From assembly GCF_003576645.1 (NCBI RefSeq), contig NC_044925.1, positions 9,237,369 through 9,301,368 on the forward strand: a DNA stretch of 64,000 nt, read 5' to 3'. Made by a program: the position numbers and the translations under genes. The notes under the pieces were generated by a model. It saw only the letters and a program-made list of their open reading frames with translations. It did no database searches and had not been told where the DNA came from. This document shows, in pieces, positions 31,715 through 43,803 of this stretch (position 1 is its first letter; each line of letters starts with the position of its first letter). This stretch comes from Ipomoea triloba. Lineage: Eukaryota > Streptophyta > Magnoliopsida > Solanales > Convolvulaceae.

Positions 31715-33841
31715 TGATTGCGAAATATGAATCACTACCCAAATTGGCAACCTAACCTACTAAAAATAGATGTTATAGAGGAATTTCCATCAGCAGCCAA
31801 CAACCCCATCAATCCCCTCTATTCCTCTATTTTCACCCTCCATCTCTTTCGACCATCGACCGGTGGCAACGACAACAAAGAAGGATCGCGGTGGCGGCGA
31901 TGAGCTTCAAGCTTCATTCTCTCCTTCTCTTGCCTTCTCGTTCCCATCATCAGTGAGCACGGCGGCTACGGGCAGCAAGGTGGCCGGAACAGCTCCTCCC
32001 TCCCTTCTTGGTGAGCTTCGAAACCGAGCAGCAATGGCGGTAGAAGCTGGCATGCGCGATCGGCGGCTGTAACTCCAACCAGTAGGACTTCGGCGAGATC
32101 AATAATACACGATGGGAGTCCTCTGTTTCCGGTAAAGCTGAGCGACGGCGGAGCAGGGCAGCGGCGACGGTCTTCAACTCTAGCAGCGAAGCTTCCCTCC
32201 GGTCTTCCTTCTCTCGGTCGACGGCGACAGCATGAGTTCTCGGCGATGCAGCAGCAGTGTTGGGCGGTGGTTGATGGTGACGATCTCCCTCGTTCCTCTC
32301 CTCGGCCATGCGGTGATGCGTAGCTGTGATGCTCGTTAGTAGCGGCAATGGCGGCAGTTCCCCTTCTCCGTTCTTCTTTCCAGTGGTGAGCTGCGTCGGC
32401 GAGTTTAGTAGCAGGCAGCGTGGGATAGAGATGCTATCTAGGTAATGGATCCAAAGCCTATATAATCCTTGATTATATTATAACCATTAGATCAATCCTG
32501 GGAGTATGGTGGTGCTTATCGTTAATCATGATTAGTGTAGTTGTTTATGATAGCTTGAGTATGGATTATAATTAAGTACGTAATTAGCACTCATGATAGT
32601 AACTAGCATATAATAGTTCAGATTAAGGAAATCTTCTTAGGTTATGGGTTGTTAGGATAATCATGACTTATTATTTAATGATTGGATCATTGGGTTATTA
32701 CTATTATTATTAGCATCATTAGTATTATTATTATTTGGTAATCATACCCTTAGGATTAATTATAGTCCAGTAATTCTAGTTGATAAGGGTTGAGCCTAAT
32801 TAGTGATTAATTATGGACCGTGGGCGATAACTATGATGGGCTAAATAGGAACTTGATGTCATTATTAGTATTCGTAATCATTAAGTGATGGTATTGACCT
32901 GATTAATTCTCAGGTTCAAGATTATGGACTTGCTTTTGAGATGAGCTTAGAGTTGGTGATTGCTTTTGGATTAATACGCTTCAAAAGGTAATCTTCCATG
33001 TTACACTAAACCTATTTTCACTCATGAATCTATGAATATTACTTTGGTGTTTGGAATCCTGTGAATTTCTTGTTGTATTAGCCTTTGTTTTGATGATCTG
33101 TGAACCTATCTTGTGGATTATTGGACTTGTGTTCATTATCCTTTCATTGTGATGAGTATGAGTAATTGTTGTTATGGATTCCATGTATTATTTGACCTTT
33201 ATGATGTGTAATCTGAGTAATCTGAGCATATTTCGTATTTTGGAAGTGATTATCGTGTATTCTGTTTTGATTCGATGTAATCTGGGTGGGAGTTGTTCTT
33301 GCGGAAGTGAGTGGCAGTATAATGTGTCCCGCCAATCCCTTCCTCATGAACATGGCGGTGTAGTGCGGCGGTGTGGTGTGATCCGTGGATCTCCTCCGCG
33401 ACCTTCATGCGGACCAGTCCAGCGAACTGCTGTGTTCCGCCGAGTTGTTCCGTTAGTGCATTTTCCTAGTTCTGTTCCAGTGTTGTTTCGTGGGTTTTGA
33501 CTCTGTTGTTTCATCTTTAATTCTGGAATGTGTCTTGCATCTATTGTTGAGGGTTCCACCTTGATTCTTGAGTATTGATTCATGATCTTTGGTCATTTAT
33601 CTTGATTTGTTTAGCTAGTATTGTTGGTTTATTCATTGGTTGTTATTCTGAGTATGTACTGTGTTCATATTCTGAGATGAACACTGTTGGTGGAGTGATT
33701 CCTTTGGGGAATGAATCTGAGTCTGGTATGTGGAGACCTGAGTCCTTGTGAGTATATTTTGGCTTGTTGAATCTTTAATAACCTTGGGAAGTGGTTGGTG
33801 GAATTATGGTTGTTTGTGGATGGTGTTATGAGAGGAGTTGT

Positions 33842-33982
33842 ATGGGCATTGTATGCCTCTGTGATTGGGCATTGTATGCCTCTGTGATAGGGTATTGTAT
33901 GCCTCTGTGGTTGGGCTTTGTGCCTCTGTGGTATGGGCTTAGTGCCTCTATCGTAATGGGCTTTTATGCCTCTGTGCGGTGA
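33842..33982. repeat. ~22-bp minisatellite in F
   Basis: Six imperfect units of the type GGGCATTGTATGCCTCTGTG plus 2-3 bases, followed by a GTGATATCTRTG-type repeat to 34020. The homologous array in G (61897-62190) has about thirteen units. Confidence 0.85.
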
Positions 33983-34782
33983 TATCTGTGTGGTGATATC
34001 TATGTGGTGATATCTATGAGGTGATGTCTGGAGGGTTGGTATTGTGGTTTGGATCTTATCCTTGGTGTTGTGGTTGGTTGGTTCCTTGTGGTTATTAGGT
34101 TGAGCTCCTATCTCAGTTGGTATCTTACTATAGACTTGTTGTTCCTTGGTATTGCGGTTTGGTTGGTTCCTTTGTGATTATTCTGTTGGATTTATGATTC
34201 AGTTGGTATCTCGTTATAGACTCGTTGTCTTGTATATTCGTTATTGGATATTGGATTCATTTGGAAGAGTCTTTGGTTTGTAACTTATTCAGCTTGTTGT
34301 TGAGTCATCTAATTTAAATAAAGAATAGTTTCGTTGGTGCGTACATTCTATACGTGTGTGTAAACCTATTTACAAACCATATTATACTATGTATTTTCTC
34401 ACGAGTGTGAGTAGTTGATTACTTAGCATTCTTTTGCTAATGTTTTCTTAAACTGTTTTCCAGGTATGGAGTAGTCTGAGCCGAGAGTGCGATAAAGATA
34501 GATCTCCTATGTGCTATGCTTAGACTAGTGATTTCTTTAGACATTTGGGCATGTGTGCCTTAGTTATGGATTCTGTATTGACTTTTACAGTTGCCTTTAC
34601 TTTTGATTTTAACTTTATGGATTTTAGCATGTGCATCTAGTGTTGGATTTTTTAGATGTGGCATGACACCCGTTAAGTTTTAAATGCTTCCGCTTTGTTA
34701 TGATGTTAGTCCTGAGATTGCTAGCTTTTATGTTAAGTTTATGTCTATCTCAGCGTGAAAAAGTTGGGGGTGTCACAAAACC

Positions 34783-35687
34783 ACAAAACAATCCAAAGTA
34801 AAAAATCTAAAATTCATAATCCTTAGGGAAAAACATTATCCCTTATTCAAATTTATCTAAGTCCGAAAGAGATAAAAGTAACTATTACGCAAACTCCTTC
34901 AAATCATGCTAACGCTCTCGTCCAGATCAATCCTTCATTCACTTCCTGCTATGCCAAGCAAAGCAAAATAACAAAAACATAAAAGAAAGAGGGGTTAGCA
35001 AAGCTTGCTAAGTAAGGGACTGCTTTGACCACAAAACAATATTTATAAAAGAATAGGGTACTTTACATTTTCAAATTACTTAGCCACAAGGCTTACTTAC
35101 AAAACATTGTCCAATTCTTCAAAATTCAACTTTGTGTCATACCTTGCACCTTTTGAAATAAATTTAAGTTTGAAATAAAAGCCACAAGGCTCATAATCAA
35201 AAACCCTTTCAAAAATCTTTCTCTTTCAAATACTTGCATTCAAATACAAGCTTCCAAGTTACAGTAAATCATATTTTCAAACCTCAATATCATTTGTAAT
35301 TCATTCATAATCGTAAGAGAAAGATTTGCATATGGAAGAACACAATCATATAAATGGGACAGGGTCCTTTACCATTAGGTCCTAGTGAACAGAACCACAC
35401 TGAACACTCCTCAAATTTTCCATTTCCAATGGAAAGTGGACTCTAAAGTCTAACCATAAGTGTGCACACTCCCAAGTTGTGGATTCCAAGCCTCACCGGG
35501 AACCCGAATCCACTTTGACCCGACCCAAATTCAAAGTGGACCCCACATATATTTGTACCACAATATAGCCACTAAAATTCCATTTTATGCTATTTTTTCA
35601 AACAATTATTTGTCCAGAGAATATCAACGCTCTACGGTTAACCAACAATCACTCAACTGATTATCCCATTACTCCCAGGTGAATTTT
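34783..35687 (-). mobile_element. Element H: Tekay-like LTR, part 2
   Basis: Continues H after F. Landmarks shared in order with D and J: ACGCTCTCGTCCAGATC (34913), GCTTGCTAAGTAAGG (35004), repeated ACAAGGCTTACTTAC, then AAGTGTGCACACTCCCAAG and GATTCCAAGCCTCACC (35455-35500). It stops where the Helitron begins. Confidence 0.65.
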
Positions 35688-36223
35688 TCTCTAATATAGT
35701 TATACTTACTGAATATCAAAATATAAGTGTACCTCAAGATCTTACAATAACTAACCGACAAGTAATTAAATTAATGATAAATAATGCAATTCAAATTATC
35801 TACATATTGCATTTATACACTTATTTTAGAACACTGAATTTTTGTGATATTTGTTGCATGCAAGGAAGACTCATACTATAGTTTATTTGTCGATTCTTAT
35901 ATGTTATAAATCATAATATCATAAGAAACAGATACTTTGATGAAATATGAAGCATGAGTAGTCCGCCAATCGACCATTTAGGACATCGCATTTCAAAAGT
36001 TTGGATGAGCATCATTCCATAAAGCCATACACTCCATTTGGTAATCTGGAGTGAAGTTTGGATTAACAATTTAGATATATGATTCATATATTCTGATATA
36101 TTTTTGTTTATTGCTTGATGCCAGTATGATAATTTGAATTTTGAGAGCATAGAAACATGCTTATATGCTTGAATTGTCTTACCTCAAAGTTACTACCCAC
36201 TATCACACAATGCTTTATTTTGT

Positions 36224-36228
36224 ATGAA
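36224..36228. repeat. Target-site duplication of element C, left copy
   Basis: ATGAA, repeated at 48110-48114, directly adjoining the TGATAG and TTGTCA termini. Confidence 0.92.
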
Positions 36229-36514
36229 TGATAGACGCCAAAAGTACCTAATTATCTAGAACTTATTAAGCTGATTTCTTGCCAAAACCAAGTTTTAGAG
36301 AATGCAATTATGTGTTTACATGTTATTTTACTAACAAATTGCAAATGAGTTCTGTGTGAAGTGTTTTGAAGAATTCCCACAGGAATGAAGGCTGAAATCA
36401 ACCGAAAGAGAGCATAAACCATTGAGAAGAAAAAATTGATCCACATGGAGCACGCGAAAACCAAACCGAAAACAACAAAAAGAAACGAAAACGAAGGAAC
36501 CACGCCCACGAGCC

Positions 36515-36590
36515 TCACCACGTGTGTGAGCTGGCGTAGAAATATTCCAGTAACCGTCCACGCCAGTCCACACGCGTGTGGCAGGCGTGG
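36515..36590 (+). promoter_or_regulatory. U3 palindromic module of element C
   Basis: CACGTG at 36519-36524 (CACGCG in the 3' LTR), AATATTCCAGTAA at 36541, and CACACGCGTGTGG around 36570, about 40 bases upstream of the TATA-like box. It is composed like element B's module. An inverted relative of it lies in the gag frame at 38106-38173. Confidence 0.55.
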
Positions 36591-36621
36591 GACAGCACCA
36601 GAAACCTGCGCAATGTTTTAG

Positions 36622-36629
36622 TATTTAAG
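36622..36629 (+). promoter_or_regulatory. TATA-like box of element C 5' LTR
   Basis: TATTTAAG downstream of the U3 module, identical in the 3' LTR. Confidence 0.5.
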
Positions 36630-37563
36630 GGACATTTCAGCTAGGTTTAGAGAGTCTTTTATCAAATTTTTCATTCTACATTTTTTAGGTTAGGGTTAGA
36701 TAGGATTAGGGAGAGGAGGAGCTCCTTGGAGAAGAGATTTTGGATCTCCATAGCTTTGAGGTCTCTTGGGTAAATTCTTTCATCAAAGATTTGTTTCCTC
36801 TTTGGATTTCTCTTGCTTTTCCTTTTTCCTTAAAGTTATTTGCTTTTTGTCTTGATCTTGTAGATATGCTTTTCTATTTCAATGCTTTGATGTTGTTAAA
36901 GCCTATGAGAGGCTAATCCCTAGGATAGGGGCAAGATTGAATGGAGATTTGGTATTTATGATCTAATTTGATGAATGAGTTTGATTTCCTTGGGGAATGT
37001 TGAAATTGTGTGTATGTTTTGTATGACCTTGTTAGTTCGAGGGCCCCGATCTCTTCAAGAGCTTAGGATCATCTCTTTTGCAAGATACCGCAAAGAGAGG
37101 TAGCCCACTACCCACATCTCCCGCTCTCAATCTGAGAAGATGAGATCCGGAGGGAACTTGTAGACAAAGTGTTTGATAAAATTCACCAACCGACTGAGGA
37201 TTGGGAGCTTGAGTGTGACGCCACTCAGGACAATGTTCCAAGCTTCTTCAACCATAACTCGATGGAAATCAATACTCTACCACATGCTCCAAACCAATCT
37301 CCACGATACTCTAGCCCCCATCCGCTTTTATTTACCTTTACTTACCTTCAATCTTATCAATCTTTGCACCCTTACACCTTCAACCCCACAATTTCTATAT
37401 GTGTGACCTCACCGTTATCTAAACAACTCGAGATAGGAAATCCGTATATTCTCCAATTTGCCATCCGCGAGAGACACGACACTCGGGGAGTTTATGACTA
37501 TTCGTTTTAACATCCTCCATATCACACATCCACCTCACCACATACTCACAACCCTTGTCAAAA

Positions 37564-37581
37564 TGGCGCCGTTACCGGGGA
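37564..37581 (+). other. Primer-binding site, Athila type
   Basis: TGGCGCCGTTACCGGGGA, one base different from element B's site, three bases after the LTR end. Confidence 0.9.
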
Positions 37582-37784
37582 TGGCAAATGGTGAATTTAA
37601 AGTTTTACTATCTTAAATTGTTTGGATAACTTGTTTACTTCATTTTCTTTTGTTTTGATTTTTATTGCTATCTACATCTTCGCACCCAACCACACACTAC
37701 TTGAGCTAATATGTGAAAGGAGCTACCTCTTGTGCTCCGATTCTTTGCCTGAAAATTTGATTGTAGGAATTCTTTGATATAATC

Positions 37785-39553
37785 ATGGATCCACCTCCGC
37801 CTAATGATCAAGCTTACCATAGCTACATACCATACGGAAGAAATCCCTACTATCCTTCACAACCCCAACCTCCATACCCACCGCCTCAATACTATCATAA
37901 CTACCATTTTCCTTACCCACCGTCTTTTCCATACTCAATACCTCCACCACCAATTTATTATCATGAACAAGCTTACGTAACTCAGCACTTTCAACCCCCA
38001 AGATGCCCTACTCACGAGATACCTCCTTATTACCCTCCAACGCACTTCGACGAGCCAAACCATCCAAATTCTGAAATTTTTGCGAGCTGTGACCCAACCA
38101 CGAGATCCACACGCGTGTGTGCCGGCATGGGAGCTCACTGGAATAATTCCACGGCGAGTCACACGCATGGTGAGGACGTGGACAGAGCCGATGCATATGC
38201 CTATTCTTCTACTTCCCTTGAACAGCCTCTTTCCCCTGAAAATAACCAAACCACCCTCGAGCAACGCTTAAATGATTTCATCCGAGAAACGAGGGAGGAG
38301 AATGCCAGACTTAAAGAAACCATCACTAAAGAGATGCTGGGAGAAATTCAAGAACTTCGCCACGAAACACTTTCACCGCTTCAAACGGTTAAGAGCACAC
38401 TCGCGAAGATTATGGAAATGATCCAATCCCAGGGAGAAACAGATGTGAATGTCGTAACACTGAGAAGCGGGAGAGCACTTCCAGAAGTTGTTCCACCTCT
38501 GCCGCAATCTATTCCGACAGAAGAACCAAGGATGGACAATAAAGAGACCACCAACTCGACGCAAGTCGAACGAGCACTTGAAGAACTTAGAAGCGAAGAA
38601 ATACAACCACAACCCTCTCGGAAAGGGAAAGAAATCATGCAAGAACCACCACCTGTGCCGAAAGCAAAACTTCCATTCCCTCAGAGATTCCGCACTGATA
38701 TCGACAACGCCAAGTACGATAAGTTCTTACAAATGCTACGCCAATTACACATTGATATGCCATTCATCGATGCATTAGGAGAAATGCCGAGGTATGCCAA
38801 ATTTCTTAAAGATCTTTTGTCTAACAAGAAAAGACTGTCTGAAACTGCTACTGTTGTGTTAGGAGAAGAATGTTCTGCTATATTACGTAAGGATGTGCCC
38901 CGGAAGTTAAAAGATCTGGGTAGCTTTACTATCCCTTGTAATATAGGAGGAACGACTTTTAATAGAGCCTTGGCAGACTTAGGTGCTAGCATTAATCTAA
39001 TGCCCTTTGCCCTATATCGAAAACTGAATTTAGGAACTCTTAAGCCTACACGCATGTACATTCAGTTAGCTGACCGATCCACCAAATACCCCAGGGGTAT
39101 AGTGGAAGATATTTTAGTACGAGTCGATAAATTCATTTTTCCAGTGGAATTTGTGATTTTAGATATGGACCCAGATGTGGAGATTCCTCTCATCTTGGGC
39201 AGACCTTTCTTGGCGACCGCTAGAGCTTTAATAGATGTGGGGGAAGGCAAACTCGTTATCCGTGTAGGAGACGAATCCGCCAGCTTCGACGTAACCAAAA
39301 TCATGAAGTATCCTCTAGATGGGGATGAATGCTTTTTCGTTGACTATGTGCATGAAGCTATAGGTTGGAAGATGACTGACTTGAAAGGGATTAATCCGGC
39401 CATTTGCACACATAAAATTCTATTGGAAGAAGGATCCAAACCTGTGGCACAATCGCAGCGTCAACTTAACCCGAACACATTCGAAGTCGTGAAAAACGAG
39501 GTGATCAAACTTATGGATGTCGGAATGATCTACCCTATTTCGGACAGCACATG
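37785..39553 (+). CDS. Athila-like gag/protease frame, interrupted by J
   Basis: Open for about 589 residues before solo LTR J cuts it. Residues 1-90 are Pro/Tyr-rich (PYYPSQPQPPYPPPQYY), 107-130 derive from a segment related to the LTR U3 in inverse, and 155-215 look helical. NVVTLRSGRALPEV near 222 is the Athila Gag-protease linker signature. The protease has ALADLGASINLMP with catalytic Asp398, YPRGIVEDILVRVDKF and LILGRPFLATARALIDVG, so its key residues are intact. The tail begins the pol linker (SQRQLNPNTFEVVKNEVIKL) that normally leads into reverse transcriptase. A capsid domain like element B's (GLPSEDPHAH...) is missing. Start chosen as the first ATG, 200 bases after the primer site. 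Confidence 0.8.
39549..39553. repeat. Target-site duplication of J, left copy
   Basis: ACATG, repeated at 42742-42746 after GGTGTTACA. Confidence 0.9.
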
Positions 39554-39955
39554 TGTAATACCCCATAAAATTTGTATTATTTTAATACAAATACTCTCAA
39601 AAATAAAATTTATTTTTCAACAATAAATATTATTAGTTCAAATACTATTAAAACCAATTATTTTGTTTAAGGCTAAAAAAAAATTAATTTATGATCCAAA
39701 AATTTCTTATCCAAAATCTATTTGAGATAAGCCTGCTAACATCATTTTTATCATTTTTATAATTGTCAAAGTCTAGAGCCCAAATATATCTTATATTCCA
39801 AAGCCTAATAATCTTTAATGAGTCCAAATCTCTAACCCATATCTTGAATCCTAAAATTTAATAATTACAATTTTGACCCTAAAATAATCCTAACTATATA
39901 AATGGCCCAATCCTCTTTTTCCTCCATATTTCTCTCTTCATTTTCGTAGCCCTCA

Positions 39956-39995
<40 letters not shown>

Positions 39996-42741
39996 CGTTT
40001 CTCTCTCTCTCAAGATTTCTTCTTCTTCCTCAAGACTTGGTAAGCTTCCCTTCTTCTTCTCCATTTCTTTTCTTTTGATAGTTTATTAAGGTTGATTGTG
40101 ATGTTGTTTCGATGTGGGTTTTGGTTTGATTTGAGAATGGGTGGGCTAGGGTTGTTGAATCCGAGAAGGAGGAAGAATGGGTGTGAAAGAAGAGCTTAGG
40201 GATGGATTTTTGTTTGAGGGAGATGACAATAAAGGTAAGTTTTCATGGATGCCCAAATTTAATTTTGTCCTATCTTGTGTGTTCTAATCTATGAAGTCTA
40301 TGTATATGTGTATCTAAATATTTATGTTTTGGGGTTGTTAATGGCTCAAAGCTTGGACATATGTGTGTATATACATTACTAGTAATTCAAATCTTGGAAA
40401 ATATGATGTTGCCTCCCTCCCTGTTTCTACAATTCTGGCGTGAAATTGAAGTATGTATGTTTCTGCAATTGTGGCGTGAAGTTGAGGTTAGAATGTTTTA
40501 ATTATAGCCTTTGAGTCATATATATATTATCATTCCTTAATAAATTGAGTTCCTTCCAATTAAGCTACTATAACACCTTTGAAATTACTTTGATTTAATA
40601 AATTATTATATAAAATGTTTTAGAGTTGTGTACTTATAAATTATTATTTTGAAAAGGGTTTATACTTTACATATTTCTTAGTGTGATAAACTTAGTATGT
40701 ATAATTGAAAATATTATTTACTTCGAGAAAATATGTGGCTTGAAAGCATATGTACCTAAAATTATGTATAATTATACCATTTTAAGAAAATGGTTTACAT
40801 TTTGGGAAATTTATGTTTCGTGAGATATTCTTGTATTTTATTATTATAAGCTCAATAGAGACTCTTTTTTTTTAGAAAGCTAATATTTGGTAATCTACGA
40901 TTAATATATGTAAAAATGTATTATTTTAGAGCATATATATATCTATTTTTGGAGGGTAAAGACTATGTTGGAAAATATATATGTTTCTTACGTGGAGGAT
41001 AAATATTATTGTGGAGATAAACTCTATTTTGAAAGAGTGTGGATATTGATGAGTTATATATACCCCTATGGTATTTTGAAAACTATATTTGAATAGCCTA
41101 TGGGCAATAGAAATATTTATGAAAACCTATTTTGAAAGACTATTATTATTTGGAGGAATTATATATATATAAATTGTACTTATTTTGGAGGTTTATCCCT
41201 TTTTGTGTGAATTGTGATGTGGGCTGAGGCCCTATGATGGAATTAAACCTGGTAGAAATCATCCCGGGTTAGTATTTGAGGGGTAACCTGGTAGAAATAA
41301 TCCTGGGTTACTAGGACTGGTTTACTACACGCTAGGCTTGGAATCCCAGTTAGGGGGTGTGCACAGTTAAGGTAGTGGTCCTGTTTCCACCTGTGGTAAA
41401 GTGGGGGTTGTGTTGTGTTCAGTAGAGGGTTGCTGTTCACTTAGGGCTTCACTGATATGATGTCCCTGCCCCACTATTGTGATATTGAGATTGTGATTGG
41501 TTATGATTGGGATACCTCCACTTATTTATTATGATATAATGATAATTGAGAAATATGACTTGAATTCCTATATCTATGATTATTTGTATATATATGTTTT
41601 GAGAATGACTTTCGAGAAAGTCTATGCTTTGAGATGAGTAAAACTATATGAGACTATAAGTTCCTCCATATCTATATTATGTTGTGAAAATGCTAGGAAA
41701 GATGAGTTTTGTATTTCTCCAAACTTATATTATACATGTAGAATGTATTGGAAATAATCATTGGAAAGGTTATGTTCTTGAAATGAATATTTGATGCAAA
41801 AATATTTTATTGAGAAATATTATTTTATGGATCCTCCATACCTATGCATATTTTGAAAATGTTTTGAGAGAGTATTCTGCCTTGAAAGTCAATTGATATT
41901 TATACTATATTTTGAGTATAATGAACCGTGGTTATGATACCTTGATATATATAACGCTATTATTTTAAAATCTATTATCTATTACCTTATATGAATATGA
42001 AAGTATTGTTCGGTAAAGTATAGTGTGGTTGTCGAGTAAAATATTTTGGAGAAAAGCTATAAACCTTATTGTGGGAAAATCTCATGTTTTGGAACATTTA
42101 GAATCTCCTCCCTTATCTTGAAAATCCCTTCATTTAGTCTAGTATTGACTTAAAGTATTTGAAAACCTTTACATTGGAAGTTTTCTTACTTAATGAGTTG
42201 TGTTCCCAAAATACTTCTTAAACTCTTTTGAAAATACTCTTACAAGGTCTTTGGCTATATATTTTCTAAAAGACGGTTTCTTTAAGTATCAAAACCTATT
42301 TACAAAGTATACTTATTTTCTAACTAAAAATGAACATCTTTTACAGGGCAAACTGCAAAGTGAACCTTACTTAGCATTTTTATGCTAATGTTGTTTGTGT
42401 TTGGAAATCTTGTTGTTTCAGGACTGGGTGTAAAGCGATTCGTTCTGAGAGCGCGACATAGAATTAGTACCCTTGAAGAAATTCTGGGCATAATGGTTTA
42501 GTTTAGAATCCAAATTGTTATATTATATTGATTTGTATATTAATAGTGAATGATTGTATTATGGATTGTAGTTAGAACCTTTATAGCTTGTGCGTTTGGG
42601 TTTAGTGATTTGACCCGAGCGTGGCGTGACACCCCATTGGTTTAGAGTTTGAATTCGCTTCCGCATTTATTTTCAGTATAATTAGTAAGAAAGATTATTT
42701 ATTTATGTTTAATCCTGTATTGGAAAATTGGGGGTGTTACA
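39554..42741 (+). mobile_element. Element J: solo LTR, Tekay-like, 3.2 kb
   Basis: 3188 bp, TGTAATACCCCATAAA to TTGGGGGTGTTACA, with ACATG duplications inside element C pol. No coding sequence. A (TC)n run (39959-39992) lies just after the presumed start of transcription, 50 bases after TATATAAATGG (39895). Colinear in inverse with element D's LTR. Formed by recombination between the two LTRs of a once complete element. Confidence 0.9.
39959..39992. repeat. (TC)n microsatellite in J
   Basis: About 17 CT units, followed by TCGTGCG and a shorter CT run. In an LTR this lies in the likely transcribed leader. Confidence 0.9.
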
Positions 42742-43802
42742 ACATGGGTCAGCCCAACTCATGTGGTACCAAAAAAATGAGGAATCACAGTCACTGAGAA
42801 TGATAACAAGGAATTGATTCCTACAAGAAAGATAACTGGATGGAGAGTCTGTATTGACTATAGAAAGCTCAACGAAGCCACCCGTAAAGACCACTTTCCG
42901 TTACCATTCGAAGATCAAATGATTAAGAAAGTAAGTGGATATGGTTACTACTGCTTCTTAGACGGAATGAGTGGATAGTTTCAAATTCCAGTAGCCTTGG
43001 AGGATCAAGAGAAAACAACATTCACTTGTCCGTTTGGTACATTTGCTTACAGGAGAATGCCATTTGGTCTCTGTAACGCCCCTACCACCTTTATGCGTTG
43101 CATGTTGGCTATTTTTGAAGATTTCATTGGTGATTTTATGGAAGTTTTCATGGACGATTTCACAATTTTTGGAGAAACTTTTGAACAATGCCTTGGAAAT
43201 TTGGAAAAGGTTTTGGAACGATGCCAGCAAATGAATTTGGCATTATCATGGGAAAAATGTTATTACATGGTCACAGAAGGAATTGTGCTTAGACATAAAA
43301 TTTCGAAGAAGGGAATTGAGGTCAATAGAGCTAAAACAGCAATCATTGAAACCTTACCACCACCGCACAATGTGACATCCCTGAGAAGTTTCTTAGGACA
43401 TGTGGGATTCTATAGAAGATTTATTAAAGACTTCTCGAAAATTGCAAGACCGTTGACCAGACTGTTGGAAAAAGACGCAGTGTTTGAATTAAATGAGGAC
43501 GCAATGAAAGCATTCCAGAATTTAAAGGATGCCATGGTACATACTCCAATCCTTGTAGGACCAAAATGGGATCAACCCTTTGAGTTGATGTGTAACGCGA
43601 GCAATTTCGCTGTTGGAGTTGTGCTAGGGCAGAAAAATGACAAGAAACTTCAGTGCTAGTCGAATGTTGACGAAGCCACAGCAAGCCTACACCACAACCG
43701 AGAAAGAACTGTTTGCAATCGTGTTTGCGTTAGATAAGTTTAGATCATATCTCTTAATGTCAAAGGTCGTTATTCACACCGATCACGCAGCTATAAGATT
43801 CT
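42742..43802 (+). pseudogene. Element C reverse transcriptase and RNase H relic
   Basis: Continues the pol frame after J (THVVPKK). Landmarks are WRVCIDYRKLNEATRKDHFP, PFGTFAYRRMPFGLCNAP, the polymerase motif FMDDF, and SLRSFLGHVGFYRRFIKDFS. RNase H starts FELMCNASNFAVG, where the catalytic Asp of CDAS is Asn (codon 43594-43596). Stops at 42778 (Gly to opal) and 42976 (Tyr to amber) and a frameshift near 43650 break it. Later RNase H pieces appear in other frames: [25 protein letters not shown] and VVIHTDHAA (43677-43792). Non-functional; family certain. Confidence 0.92.
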
Positions 43803-43803
43803 C

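Larger units (their letters stand above)
31144..34777 (+). mobile_element. Element F: solo LTR, Tekay-like, 3.6 kb
   Basis: Runs from TGTGATACCCCG to GGGGGTGTCACA, flanked by AAACC duplications (31139-31143, 34778-34782). The 3' two thirds match the 5' LTR of element G (60253-62947), including GGTAATCTTCCATGTTACAC (32988; 60990) and GTATGGAGTA before GAGCCGAGAG. It holds a MITE (31452-31714), a GC-rich segment (31780-32430) absent from G, and a GGGCATTGTATGCCTCTGTG minisatellite. Small overlapping frames on both strands of the GC-rich segment match no family I know. Confidence 0.88.
36229..37560 (+). repeat. Element C 5' LTR
   Basis: 1332 bp, TGATAGACGCC to CCCTTGTCA. U3 has a palindromic module (36515-36590: CACGTG, TATTCCAGTA, ACGCGT) and a TATTTAAG box at 36622-36629. 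The 3' third, with ATTCACCAACCGACTGAGG, is nearly identical in both LTRs. Confidence 0.92.

Noticed and set aside
31863..32348. Overlapping 69- and 132-residue frames as host genes
   Set aside because: GC-rich LTR segment with frames on both strands, no recognisable domain, and solo LTR boundaries on either side. Kept only as a finding.
35911..36150. 79-residue minus-strand frame as Helitron RPA-like gene
   Set aside because: No OB-fold motif recognised; too short and AT-rich to call.
36252..36573. Hydrophobic minus-strand frames in element C LTRs (also 46818-47154)
   Set aside because: Antisense U3 frames; differences between the two LTR copies do not suggest coding constraint.
40000..42700. 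A host gene in the long AT-rich stretch within element C
   Set aside because: TGTAATACCCC/GGGGTGTTACA ends and the ACATG duplication define a solo LTR with no coding.
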